Source: Marthasterias glacialis (lineage: Eukaryota; Echinodermata; Asteroidea; Forcipulatida; Asteriidae). From it: DNA of 64,000 nt. The position numbers and the translations under genes are program-made. Below the pieces are notes generated by a model. That model was not told the DNA's origin. It saw only the letters and a list, made by a program, of their open reading frames with translations, and made no database searches. The stretch lies in NCBI GenBank assembly GCA_911728455.2, contig OU452233.1, positions 14,575,214-14,639,213 of the forward strand, read 5' to 3'. How positions within the stretch are numbered: position 1 is the first letter of the stretch; each line of letters opens with the position of its first letter. Of this stretch, positions 12,475-25,100 are shown piece after piece.

Positions 12475-15400
12475 GTGAGTAGGTCTAGATTTGCTTGGTC
12501 TTAAAGTACAGGTTTGGTAATAACAAGTGAAAAATAAAAATTGATAAATAAATCCTTGTAAAAAAGCACAACTGTTTTTCATTGTTTCAATTAAAATAGG
12601 GTCATCTAATTTGATGAAAATTTTCATAGGGTGGTTGTATTGTGTTGTTTGTTGAAAATTAGATAGCGAGTCCGAATATTCAGATGTTAAGTTACCATCT
12701 TATGTTGTCCAACACAAGGCCATTCATTATTACTTCTCCTTTGTTAACCTCCCACCCATAGCTCATTCGTTTGAAACTCCGCGGCAAAAAGCGCAAGGTG
12801 CCAGAGCCAGACTTCAGCGGTAGTGGTAGTGGTAGCGGTTGCTTAGATGATGATGAGGATTGTGTGAGCGGATCGGGATCAGCCACCACTATGGAGATGA
12901 CCAGCAATACAACAGATATGGCCTACACACCCACAACAAAGATTCCACAAAGTGAGTACATTTTTTAAATCGTAACAAAATTCCCATGAAGAAATTGTAT
13001 CAAATTGACTTTATATTTTGCGCTAGGCCCCAAATCTATGTCCATATATGTTTTGTGTGATCCCCCATCAATTTCAATTGCCCCATAGGGCATTCATTTT
13101 TAACGGAATAATTGCAATTTCAGTGAAATTTCAGTTTAATTGGATCTCAAATATAAGAAGACAAACTACTGCCTACCCAAAATATTTTAGGTCAGTCCCT
13201 AAAACTGTTCCGTTCCTTTCATTTTTTTTCTGTTTAAAATTCCTCCAAATTTATTGACTTTTATGTACAATAGAGAGAACAAATATATGTGGCACATACA
13301 TGTATGTATTACCTTGTTCATAGGAGGTAGTTTAATAGGGTATTATGGCATTGGGTGTGAAATTTAATAAATACTGTGCGAATTAAGTATAAGGAATATT
13401 GTGTGGCCAGATCAGAAGTGTTTATTTCTTTCACTTAGATCAGCAATATTCTCAGATGACCTAAATGTAATGATGTTAGCCAGGGGTGTCTTTAAACATG
13501 CAATCTTGATTTGGGACCCTAATTTAGGATTTGTGTGAAAGTATTGGAAATGTGATATTTTTGGATGCTCTGTTTTTTCGATTTCACTCATTTTGAACCA
13601 ATTTGAACAATTTGAACACCCTAATTCAAGACCCTGGCTACAAGTCGAGGTAAAATTATCGAGAACCAGGCCTCACCGTGTTTACAAAACTTGTTGAAAA
13701 CCTCTTTACCACACTTTTGTTCCCTTAATTAAACATGGCCACATGATCTCCTCTCGGCCAGTCAGAATGGATGAACTGTCCCAGGTATGATTGTGGCATC
13801 ACATGTTGCTTAGCAGTTAAGAATACACTTGAGATCAATCTTAGATCTTTTTGAAATCGGCCCCTGGTCATCTTATTCCTGTCCTTGTGTCTGCATTGAG
13901 TAATGTAGCAAGTAGCCAATTACTCATAATAAAGAAACATAATATTATTGCTTCTGATTGACTCCTCTTGCAGTCTTTGGCCTGCATTGTTTTATTAGAC
14001 AATGAATGAATGCTGTAACAATGGATTCAGACAATACAGTAAACCACAGACAGACAATGACTGTATTTGTTCAGAGTGGTTTGGGAAAAACCACAGATAT
14101 GGGATGATCTACAGACAGGTCAATGGGTTGAGTTTGGTGTCAATAATTATGCCACCATTGAGAATAAACATTGCGTATGTCAAACCCAACAGTTTCATTT
14201 TCGTAGCATGTCGTGGCCGAGCAGTTTAGTGCATGGACTCAAGTTCTGGTGGCTAAGTCATCAGGATGTGGGTTCAAATCCCAGTCATGACACTTATATC
14301 CTTGAGCAAGACACTTAACTATAACTGCTTCAAATAGGGGAAGATGCAGTTATGTTTGTCTCGCAATAGATTCATTTACCCCTCCCTGTTCTTAGCTGTG
14401 CTGTGAAGAGACTTGCGTTTATATTTCTCTATGTCTTGTTTCTGTGCATTGGGGCAGGTTTATATCCCTTCAAGTAGCCCACACCCCGAGTAGTCTTTAG
14501 GCCTTGTGAAAGGTGAATTCCATAAAAAAATTACAGCTTTTGGATACAGATATTTCTAGACTTCTAAATCTCAGAAATTATGGTTAGTTTATTTGATTTA
14601 GCTAAGTTGAAGTGCAAAACTAAACATTGATAAATGTAGTGGTGACTTTGAACTCTTCTTTGAACCAGATATAATTGTTACTAACATTAAGCTATAGTAC
14701 AGGAAGCACTAAACCTTGTGTTTCAGGTAGCATACCCCAACATTTGCTATCATTTCCTTTGAAGCTGTTTGTACATGTATCAATATTAGAAAGGAAACAG
14801 TGGGATTCTCATTGGGATGACAAAAGGGACGACACAGGCGGGTTATTGCCTACCGCTTAAAGTACGGAATTAGTGATGATGTTGTTCCATTAAAAAAAGG
14901 GAGATGTCTGAAATACACATCCTGTCTGTCATTCATTTTACATTTACGCAGTAGTGTAGAGTCTTATTGGAGGGAAAACGGTCTGTGCTCTTTTTTCCCA
15001 CCTGAATTTTAAAAAGAGTGAGGTTTTGAAATAGCAGAGTGCTGTTCGTGTCATCTTCCAGTTAAATTAAATTAAAATCATCCAGGCAAAGAAAAGAGTG
15101 TTTGATGTACTTTGTACGGACATGAAAAATGTAAAACAAAATGCTTATTTGATGAACCTACAATACTAATACTTATATTTACTATTGTACCGTTTATGGC
15201 GTAGGCCCTTGTCCCTTAGAAGTTTAAACCACAAAACTTTGTACCAGTGTCAGGATATCCTCATGTGACATTATTGTTGTTCTTGTGTCTCATCAGAAGT
15301 TACCACAGAGGAAACAGACTTCCACTTTGACGTTACCACCCCAAGACCAAGCAGTGGCAGGACTGATGAGGACCGCCCCACCACCAAACCGGTTGTCAAA

Positions 15401-15643
15401 CCATCGCCTAGTTGGGGCCCGTTTGTACCCACCAAAGGGAAAGGCAGCACCAAGAAACCCACCGCAAGACCCACCACTGTGTTTGTTGTGGATGAGGGTC
15501 CCAAAAGCACCACTCCTATTTTGGAAGAGGGTGGGGGTAAAGGGCAGAAAGGAAAGCCAGACAATGGTGTCACGACTCCCAGAGTCTCTGCACTTGTTGT
15601 CTTTCTCTGTTTTCTTGTTTCGTGGTTGTCAAACAGACTTTAG
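12345..15643 (+). CDS. glypican (GPC4/6-like), C-terminal three coding exons
   Basis: This is the C-terminal part of a glypican, a GPI-anchored heparan-sulfate proteoglycan core protein that modulates Wnt, Hedgehog and BMP ligands at the cell surface. Exons are 12345-12474, 12762-12951 and 15297-15643; phases join cleanly and add about 221 residues. The first exon contains GNGLRAQVNNPEVSW, matching the glypican D/NGLxxQxNNPEV signature. The second has a basic run, then DFSGSGSGSGCLDDDEDC. The Ser-Gly repeats next to an acidic patch are the glycosaminoglycan attachment sites, and the two Cys belong to the glypican set. The third is a Thr/Pro/Lys-rich stalk ending in a hydrophobic segment (VSALVVFLCFLVSWL) and a TAG, as expected for a GPI signal. 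The N-terminal Cys-rich domain is not in the window. The subfamily assignment is inference. Confidence 0.88.
12762..12951 (+). CDS. glypican exon (n-1), GAG-attachment region
   Basis: The acceptor is CCCATAG and the donor CAAA|GTGAGT. It encodes the basic stretch KLRGKKRK and the FSGSGSGSGC cluster with three consecutive Ser-Gly pairs, followed by a second SGSGS. Confidence 0.88.
14209..14345 (+). repeat. tRNA-derived SINE in glypican intron
   Basis: CGTGGCCGAGCAGTTTAG (A-box region) is followed by GTGGGTTCAAATCCCAG (B box). Next come TCATGACACTT and CTTGAGCAAGACACTTAAC, a tail shared by tRNA-derived SINEs in several marine invertebrates. Fragments of a similar element lie in reverse orientation at 53150-53300. 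Confidence 0.65.
15297..15643 (+). CDS. glypican last coding exon with GPI-anchor signal
   Basis: The acceptor CTCATCAG is followed by a frame that starts KVTTEETDFHFDVTTPRPSS and ends with a C-terminal hydrophobic run and TAG at 15641-15643. The longer open frame overlapping it in another phase does not join the upstream exon and is discarded. Confidence 0.85.
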
Positions 15644-16927
15644 GTTCTACTGGTAGTTTTGTATGTCTTTGTCTTTAACGTAATGAGTCTTTTTATATTA
15701 TGCCAAGAGTATATTAATTGTACAGAGTGGAGGGATGTTGTTACTGGTTGGGTTCTTAACTTCTTATTGGGTCAAAATAATCAGTAAAGCCAGCATAGCT
15801 ACCGGAAAGTTAAATTTGTAATTGAAATCTAGTAGAACAATAGTATTTTTATGCCGGGAAATGTCCACTGAACATTTTTATCACTATACCAAGTATTAAC
15901 CAACAATGCCTACAATGCACGTGATTGGTCAAGTGAACAAATATTCCATCAAACACCCTTATTGTGTACTACATCCATGAAAAGATGAAAAAAGTTAATG
16001 TACAACAGCAATATTGTGTGGTTTTATATATTGTTGCATTAATGAAATGATGATGGAATTTAATAGTTGTGATATGAACGTTATGTGACGGAGCTTAATC
16101 ACTAAAATGCATTCACTTTGTTTCAGTTCACAGAGAATGCAACAGTGCATCAATGTTGGTCGAGGTACTGTCAAGTTGGCTTGTAGATTTTTAAAATGCA
16201 AACTTTTCTATGCACGTACTGTATATAATTTTGTCTTTATACTAAAAGTATACTGTTGCTTGTGGGGAAGTATTTTTTAAAATTGCCGAATGAAGCTGTT
16301 ATTAAACTAAAATATATTTTTGTTATGAGAAAATTTTTTGTGTATAATATTTGATCGTCTGCTAGGCAGAGGTTATAGAAGGGAAATCTTGGTGTAACAT
16401 GTATGACATACATTGCTTGTTTTCTTTACCTTTGTTCAAGTACGAAATGTATCGTAATATTTTGTCGTGTGCCTGGTAAAAGGATGTAACAAGAAGTTCC
16501 TGGTAAAAGGGCGTAAGCAAATGATGTGAAATTTTGTGTTTCAAAAGTTATTATAGGAAGGTTAAATTCTGCATAGGAATGGGAAAATAATGCATTTTGG
16601 TTAATTCGAGCGACAAAAATGTAACAATCATGCCATATTTTTCATTTCAGGGGCCATTTTATTGCTTACGTCCTTTTAATACTAGGACGAAATACTTTAT
16701 GAGCCCGGTAAAAGGGCATGAGGCCTTATGCCCTTTTACCGGGCACACAGCCATTTGACAAAATAAACCAAAGTATACTTGCTTTTGTGAAACAATGATG
16801 GGGAAAACGTTACAGTTCAAATTTATAATCATTTTTAGAGCAAAAATATTCATGTGTGTTTGTTGGTTATTTAAGAACTATGTAAACATAAAAAAGCCAG
16901 ATTGCTAAATGGACAGAAGCAGCACCT
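15644..16927 (+). other. glypican 3' flank / likely 3' UTR
   Basis: This is non-coding sequence after the glypican stop. The first AATAAA I see downstream is at 16762-16767, about 1.1 kb after the stop and just beyond the 42-bp palindrome. It is a candidate poly(A) signal, but RNA evidence would be needed. Confidence 0.4.
16703..16744. repeat. 42-bp near-perfect palindrome (GGTAAAAGGGC arms)
   Basis: GCCCGGTAAAAGGGCATGAG is followed by its near-exact reverse complement, giving a hairpin of about 20-bp stem with a single mismatched pair. Two related half-sites, CCTGGTAAAAGGATG and CCTGGTAAAAGGGCG, lie upstream near 16471 and 16498. Confidence 0.85.
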
Positions 16928-17121
16928 GGGCCCAATTTCATAGAGCTGCTTAAGGAGACAATAGTGATTAAAAAAAAATCTGCTCAGCATAAATAAGCAG
17001 GAAACCAGTCACAGATGGTACATGTGACATAGTATTTTGGCTGGTAACTTGATTCTGGTAAGCAAAATTTTGTTGTGCTCAGCTACTTGTTGTACTTGAG
17101 CAGCTCTATGAAATTGGGCCC
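16928..17121. mobile_element. 194-bp MITE with long terminal inverted repeats
   Basis: The element starts GGGCCCAATTTCATAGAGCT and ends with the reverse complement, AGCTCTATGAAATTGGGCCC. The interior has no coding capacity. A degenerate relative ending ATGAAATTTGGCCCTGATCTT lies at about 24690-24895. Confidence 0.8.
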
Positions 17122-20100
17122 TGATCTTATGGAGTAAACCAAACTCAATACTTGTTCAGCACTGATAAGCTTTGCTGTGCGCAAAATAGGCTATCATTCA
17201 AAATGCTGTGCAATATTGTTTTTGACAAGTTCCATGCAAAATTTTACTAGCGATCTGATTGGACAAATTTTCAATTGGACATCTATTATCCATGCCTTTT
17301 TTAAAGAAAGTGTAGACCAGTCAAACGTATTGGGCAGATGTACAAATACAATACAAGATTCGATTTGGAAGATTGGTTCTCCAGGGTTTAAAATCAACCA
17401 TTATTTATGTACATAGTGTATTTGTAAAATATAGTTCATGCATTGTAACGTATCTTAACATGTATTGCTATTTTCATATTAACACAAGGCATTATATTAA
17501 TACACATATTTTTCAAATACTAAGCAACTATACCATTTTCCAACTTTAGCAAGCGTATGAGCCTACAAAAGAAACCAAATAGGTATTTCACTTTGCCCTT
17601 GAACCTTTGATCATTCACATTGTGAAAAGCAAATAGCTTCAAGGATTCTGGAATGTAGGCCCTAGCTTTCCCAAACCGTCGTGTACCCTTTATTTGTATT
17701 GCCTCAAATTCATGCAAGAATTACACAAACTATGAAGGTAGTTCGTGGAAAATGGATTTCCTACAGGTACAATTTGTATACAGCACAATGGAAAAAAAAC
17801 CAGTTACAATTGAATGGAGAAATTCACTACTGTTTTTTTTATCAACTTTTTAAAGGAAGAAAGTGGGCACATCTCAAAAATTCTTCAGCTGTTATTGCTA
17901 CAATTCTTGATTAATAGTAACTACGATGCAAAATGTAAAATTTGTATTACCAGTGTAGTATCTTCCCTGACAGGAAAGTAACTCTTTTTGTAAACAAGGC
18001 GACATGGTCTATAGCATTTGCTCTGTTTAATGTAACTACAGCAGAGATCAACTTCCTTTTAATGGTCAATTCGTCATAGGTATATTCAGTAAAGTTCAAA
18101 AAGAAATTATGAATAATTATAAACTCGGGTGAACTTTCTGGCAGATTGTACTTAGGGACTTTTCCATAGGCTTCTGCTCCATCATAAATGTTGGAGCAGT
18201 GTGCATTTGCACAGTGCAAGTTTTAAAATCAAATTAAGTGCTCAAGCTGCAGCATAAGAAGATGGAAAAAGCCCCTGAACTTTAAATGTGTCATACACAT
18301 TGCTACACAAACCTAGCGTTTGTAAATTTTAAAAAGTATGGAACACAGTTGGTTTTTGGAAGAGACACTCATTCCGATTCGACCTGTAAACATTTCTTTT
18401 TAAAGTTAGGTGGTCTGTTTCAGGGATTTTGTGTCTCTCAAGCTTATTTGGATATTTGCAAAATCTTAACACAAAATTAGTTTTGGGGGACAGTATTGAA
18501 ATATGTTTAATGCAATGGGCCACTTTTGGGGTGCTGGGTGGCAGGAGACTTACTAGATAAATCTAATGTTCTCGGAAACGTGCGCATGCTCAAAGCTATG
18601 CAAACAATGACAATTTACCTGGTAAGTCTGCTGCCACCTAGTGTTCCAAAGTCTCCAATTGGTAAAAGTACCAAGTTTATCCAAAAGGAAGTTTTCAAAG
18701 AACAAAAGTTCATTGGTTTTTCTTTTCTCAAACAATTATCAACCATGAATCACATCTTTAATACACATGTACAAAGCGATGACTTTCATCACCTTTGTAG
18801 CAAACTGTATGAGGTGTCGTCCTCGTAAAAGTAAAACTTTTTTAAAGTTTAAAGTACTTAATAAAATATTTTTGAACAAAAGTTTTATCATTGTACAATT
18901 TTTCCTCAATTTAAAGGGTTATCTTGTCAGGGGTTTACACGAATTTCTTAACCTTTGACCTGCTTGGGGCTCAAGATATTAAAACCAGATTAAATATACT
19001 TCATTTAATGACGGCTTCGTGGAAACTTCATGGACGAATTTCATGACACTGCTTGCTACAAAATTCTGCACTAATACACCCTGCATTTAGCAGGCATGTG
19101 ATTTCTCAGGAGTTTTCCTGATTTCAGGATTTTCTCATAATCTCATTGAGCATTTAAGTTTTCCTGAAGTAAGTCAAGCAATCACCAAACAGAGAAGAAA
19201 TAGTCTACATTGTGTTTAAACCTGTAGCTCTATATTTATGGTGATGCACATAGTCTCTAAGTCTCCAGAATTGTAACAAATGGGAGGTTCAGGGTCTGAA
19301 ATAAAGGGCGGACCTAGAGGCCCGCAAGCCATTTTCAGGAATTTTCACAGAAATCAGCTCTCTTCTGTTTTATCCCTAGAAATATGCACTTGACCAGCTG
19401 TTGTAAGCACATGTGGTAAGCAGCACCATGACAGTGATCAACAATCTGAGGACACGTTTGTTGGATAGCTCATTACTTACGCATCTAGAAAAGGTCAAAA
19501 GTTGGGATTCGGTCTACGATAAGACAAAATGTGTAACATTTTTTGTCATATTTATTCAAGTGTTCCTTTCACATAAATTTGTAAATATTAATCAATTATA
19601 ATTTACACTATTATTTCAATACCATGAATAATAATGAGATATTATTTTTTATGTATATCTGCGTAAGAAAAAAAAACATAACTGAGCTTGTTTATTCCCG
19701 TTAGTAATGCGAAATGTTTAATCAAATCTAGCATATTTTTTTATATATATATACAAATGAATCAGTACTTTTACTGTAACAGTGCAAGTCAATTTGCAGT
19801 AATACACTTTATTCATAAGGATGGATATTTCAATTTAATGTTCCCCCCTTATTACAGTGTCATGAAAAAATCCACATCTACAGATGATGTATTTTTTAAT
19901 CAGACATGCAACTGTTCAGCGGATCAGCTTATTACCTTTTCTTTCTTCACTTTTAGTGTCATAGAAAACTGGAAAACACTGCAAATTGATGTGTGTTTTG
20001 CTATTTTCTCATTTTTTGTTTTTTTGTTTTAATAATTCAAAGTTGCATGCCTGTTTCATGCAGTTCAGCTTTTTGCCAAACAATTTGTTTAAAACAATGA

Positions 20101-22149
20101 GCTAGCTTGATCAAGGACCATAGTTAACCATTGTTGGATTTTAAACAAACTGATTGAACCGTTACGCTAGTCGTCAATGGTTGGGACTAGTCTAGTCGAG
20201 GATTCGCTACCAGCCTATAATCGAGGCTTGTCACATCGCACCACTGGTTACCAATAGCTGTTCAATATTACAGTGCAGAGAGGACCAGTTATTAGAAGAA
20301 AACAAATAGTTTGCACTTCAACTTTAGTGTGCATGTGCTACGTACGTCATGAACCAACCACCAGTTAACCTGTTGGTCCTTGATGATGGTACTTTGTTGG
20401 CCCTTAAAACACATTATAAAAATACATTAAGACTTTTTAATGGAATGCAATTGAAAAGAAACAGAAATACTGGACTAAAATGAACGTTGGGATACTAAGA
20501 TATGTTCCAGTTTCAGAAATTGAAATTTAGTCACAGGAATTTCATCATCAGCGAGTGATAAATTCATTTTCATTTAACAACCCCAAAGTTAAGTTTTATG
20601 GTGAAGTTCTCTCTGTTAAAATTATGAAATATTTATAAGTATTTTGGTCAATTTAAAAAATCTTACAAAACTAAAAACTTTCTAATGGTGCCCTATATAA
20701 GTGATATTTCAGTAGTTATTCAGTTTTTAAATTTGTTTGCCTTTCTAGGCTTCCATAGTACTATCCTTTGTGTGTGTGCAGAAAAGGTTGCTACCCATTA
20801 CTAAATAAAATGTACATTTTGTAATTAACAGCATTGAATATTGTTCTAAGTGTAATTCCTTCCACCATCCTGTTGGTCAATTATTACATCATTGATTTTT
20901 GCACACATTTTGTTGCTGTGTGGCAAGGCACCTGGCTGAAATTTAGCAGGGAGAGTGCAAAGTTTATTTATTGTGCCCCACACAAAAAAGTCCTTTTTTA
21001 AAATAATTACTAACTCTTTCATTATTCATAGATGGATTTTTTTCATTTGATATCTCATTTGAATGTTAATAACTTTGGTCATCCTACAAAAAATAGCAAT
21101 TTAACATTTGGATTAATTTTTTATGGTAAAGTCGGCTTAAGCACAGATCATATCTCTTTAACACCATGTAGGCCTATTTATCTAAGGAAGAACCACCACT
21201 AAAGTTGAGTTTACTGAATGCATGGCACCACCTCATGGTTCATCCAAGTGTATTTCAAATGTCTAAAAGTGTGCATACATCACTAAGGATTCAATGATTA
21301 AACAGTCCGAGTGTATAACACAAAAAAACTAGATACTATAGTCCTTTATGTAGGGAATGAGGATTTAACTGAAGAATGTTGCCATAAAATCAGGCAAGGG
21401 AATGGTGTCATGGACTCATGTTGGTTGTGATGCCAAACATATGGCTACATTTTCAAATGGTACATCACTTTCAATTGTCAGGTTCCAACAGAGTAGACAA
21501 GATAGGCCTATACACCTTGTATTTACAAACTAGCTTGTTTTCAATGGGCCATAGAAAAAGGTCATTTCTGGGGTAACCCCAAATCACATCTAGTGTCGCT
21601 ATCACTCAATTGGCAATTCTACATTACTAGCTTCCTCTATACAGTCATGGAACAAACAAAAAAATTAACAAAAGGGATCATGGAAAGTTACTACAAATAA
21701 GAACGACTCCAACTTTTTGAAGTCGCTAGCCAAAACTCAATCTTCCCTTGTCATGAAACAACAGTAAAATTTCAACACAAGGGAAATTACATTTTTGATG
21801 GATTGGTACTCAACAGGGACCTGGCCCTAAATTCTTACAGTCAATAACTCCCATTAGCAACAAATTCTGGGAACCTTTTGATGAGCAGTGGTCCATAAAT
21901 GGAATGCCAGTTTAATGGGCGCCAGATCTTTTAGATATTTCTATACTATTAGTAGGCTTTAGAAAACTCTGGTCTTTTGGATATTGTTTGTGGTGGTGCA
22001 CGTGTGATGATATGTAGACAGGTGGCCCATTATTTGTGTCAACAGAGGGCGGCATTCAGTTTTGCAGTATCACCTTTTTCCTAGTGCTGTTCTTATTACC
22101 AGGGTCCATTAGATTGTAATGCTCTCCCATCCTCCATGCATGAAGCTAC
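17122..22149. other. long non-coding stretch between glypican and the RING-tail gene
   Basis: No exon with recognisable similarity is seen. 18540-18660 shares CTGCTGCCACCTAGTGT and neighbouring sequence with 1556-1650. The minus-strand 3' end of the RING gene should lie in 20.9-22.15 kb; TTTATT at 20963 would read as AATAAA on that strand. Confidence 0.45.
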
Positions 22150-25100
22150 CTACAGATCCGAGTCATCACTATCAATGTCTTCGGAAAACCAGCCGTGAGA
22201 TATTAACGGCTGTCCAGACTTTGATTTGTCATCCTGAGCAGGAAATCCCTGGGGCCTATCCTCTTTAGGGCATGCTGAATCTGTTTCATCTTGTCTCTGC
22301 GATTTCTCCAGTGAAGCTCCTTGTACCCCATCCATTTGAGAATCAACTGAGTCTTCTTCACCTGCTTTCTGTTTACTTTCTGTCAGAAAAAGGGAAGTTA
22401 AACACTCATAACTAAACTCTGAAAATATATGTCGGGGGTGGAAGTTGTTAGAGATGCTAACCCAAAAGTCACTCTGCAAAAAACAGCACCTAAAAAGCAG
22501 TTATTTCTCCTGCCAAAATACAAATAAAACTCAGTTAAAGTCCATTATATAACAAAACATTTACTGTGCAATGAGGGATAGTTTTTTAAAATTCTTCCAA
22601 GGAAAGACAGAGGATGCCATGCAGTGCCCCTGGTTGGAACAAAATAAACAACAAAACACCTGTTGCATCCAAAATCACAACAGCTAAGAACTATTGATCA
22701 AGTCTTGCAACTTAATTTTGATAAAACTTACTCCCTGATTTAACACTGGGGCCTTTTGGCTGCAAGGCAGATGTGACTATCTCTTTATTTGACGGGTTCG
22801 ACTGAAGCGAATGTAGTTTTCTATCGTGAGGAGAAGTGATCTTATTTGCAGTTGCTTTTCCGTTAGAATTTGAAGGTTGAAAATGAGGCTGGTTAGTCCT
22901 GAAATAAAAAAGAAGATTTTTAAAAATTGTTCAGTTATGGTTTCCAAACAAATGTACTGAAAAAAAAAACCTTCTATCATCAGTTCAATATTAAGTTCAA
23001 AGTTCAAGTTGTGATAACAAAATTGAGCATCAAATTATGATTGTCCAGTACCCAAGCAGATCCTCGTCATTTGATTGGAGAATTGTAGGTTATGCAGCAT
23101 TCACTAATGAAACCATTACATGGCCGAAGCCATAAACCATGCATTTTGGTACTATTCAATGTGCATTTTTGTCCCATCTTTTTTCACTATTACATGCTAG
23201 ACCACACCATGTGTTATATCGTAAAGCTTGTTGTATGAGTACAAAACAGCCTCTTACAGATGCCAGAATACAATCTTGTACATTTCATGTAATTCTTTAA
23301 TTTTATCCTCTAATCAAATGAAAAAGATCTACTTAAGATGATATATAAACAATGAATGTTTTGCATTTAAGCAATGGCAAGAAAATTTTCATGAGGTGAA
23401 AAATGGAAAGTGATCCATTCAACTCGGCTTCGCCCTATTAAATGGAACATTCCATCTTTCAATTCATGAAAATATTTTTACCATTTCACTCATAACCATT
23501 CACTATTTGTATACTGTTTTACCTTGTTTTGAATTCTTGCCTTCTCCTTTCTTCACCCTTGCTTTCATTGATTGCAGTTAGTTTTGTAGATGAACGAAGG
23601 ACTCTGTCCGAGCCAGGCAAAGGATTTTTTGGTCTTGCACCAGCTGTAGAGGGTTTTGGCACAGATGAGCTGTCTGGTTGTTGGCTCGAATAGTTCTCAG
23701 TCTGTTTGCCACTTGGGTTTGAGGTAGGCTTGGGCACGTTACTCATCGAAAGTGAAGTAGTGTCAATTTTCCTCCCTGGTGCAGCAGTTGGGGTAGAGGG
23801 TTTAGGAGCTGTTGAATAGATTTTTTCAGTCTGTTTGCTGATTGGGTATGAGGATTGCTTGGGCACATTACTCATTGGAAGTGAATTTGTGTCAATTTTC
23901 CCTCCTGGTCCAGCAGACTTAGAGGGTATAGGAGCAGTTGAGTCATTTGGTTCTTGACTGGATATTTTCTCAGTCTGTTTGACAGTTGGGTTTGAGGTTT
24001 GCTTGTTAATATTACTCATTGGAAGTGATATTGTGTAAATTTTCCCCCCTGGTCCAGCAGACTTAGAGGGTATAGGAGCAGTTGAGTCGTTTGGTTCTTG
24101 ACTGGAGATTTTCTCAGTCTGTTTGACAGTTTGGTTTGACGTTTGCTTGTTTACATTACTCATTGAAAGCGCATTTGTGTCAATTTTCCTCCCTGGTGCG
24201 GCATAAGTAGAGGGTTTCAGCCCAGACGAGTTGTTTGGTTGTTGACTTGAAATTTTCTCAGTCTGTTTGCTAGTGGGTATCGAAAGTGAAGGGATGTCAA
24301 TTTTCCTTCCTGGTTTAGCGGAAGTAGAGTGTTTAGGACCTGCTGATTGTTGACTGGAGATTTTCTCAGTTGGTTTGCCAGTTGGTTGTGAGAATGGCTC
24401 AAGTAAGGTGCTCGTCTTGGAGAGCTGAGCTGAACTCGTGATATTCTCTGCGTCAGAATCAGGACTACATCTTGATGAATCGCTGGTCTGTTGTTTCAGC
24501 TCTGGCTGTTAAAATAAGTACCAAATATTTTTGGAAAATTACAAGATATTGAACGTTTTACCTAAAACCCAGGGAGTTGGTTTTTTAAAGTAAATGTTTA
24601 ATATCAATTACATCAAGTATTGGTTTTTAAAAACATAAACTATATGAAACAAAGTTGGACATTATTGTTATGATTTTATTTTTAAGAGTCAATCTCTTAC
24701 ATCTGCCTAATGAAGCACACAAATCTGCTTAGCACAGCAATATGTTGCAAGCAAAAAATAGGTTACCAGTCCTACTACTAATTGTAAGGTACCAGTACAT
24801 TATTTGTGACTGGTTTCCCTGCAAAATTTGTTTAGCAGACAAACTTGCTAAGCATTTTTTTTATTTACAAAACTACATGAAATTTGGCCCTGATCTTTTC
24901 AGTCACAGCATTCGTACACCACTATTGACCTTGCACCAACATCACAGGGCTACTGTCTGCCACGCTCGCCATTTTGGGAGTCACTGCACGTACAAAATTA
25001 TGGTGAACAAGGCAACACCGCATTGTCTAAAATGAGCACAACACTGTAAAACACACATGAACATCGACTCCCAAAATGGCACAACCAAGATTATGATGAT

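Noticed and set aside
15285-15656. 123-codon plus-strand open frame and 100-codon antisense frame over the last glypican exon
   Set aside because: The phase does not join the upstream glypican exon. The correct frame gives a Thr/Pro-rich stalk, a hydrophobic tail and a stop, so both are shadows.
24217-24402. 61-codon minus-strand frame in the repeat exon
   Set aside because: It is an alternative phase of the repeat tail exon and conflicts with the continuous frame from 24505 to 23523.
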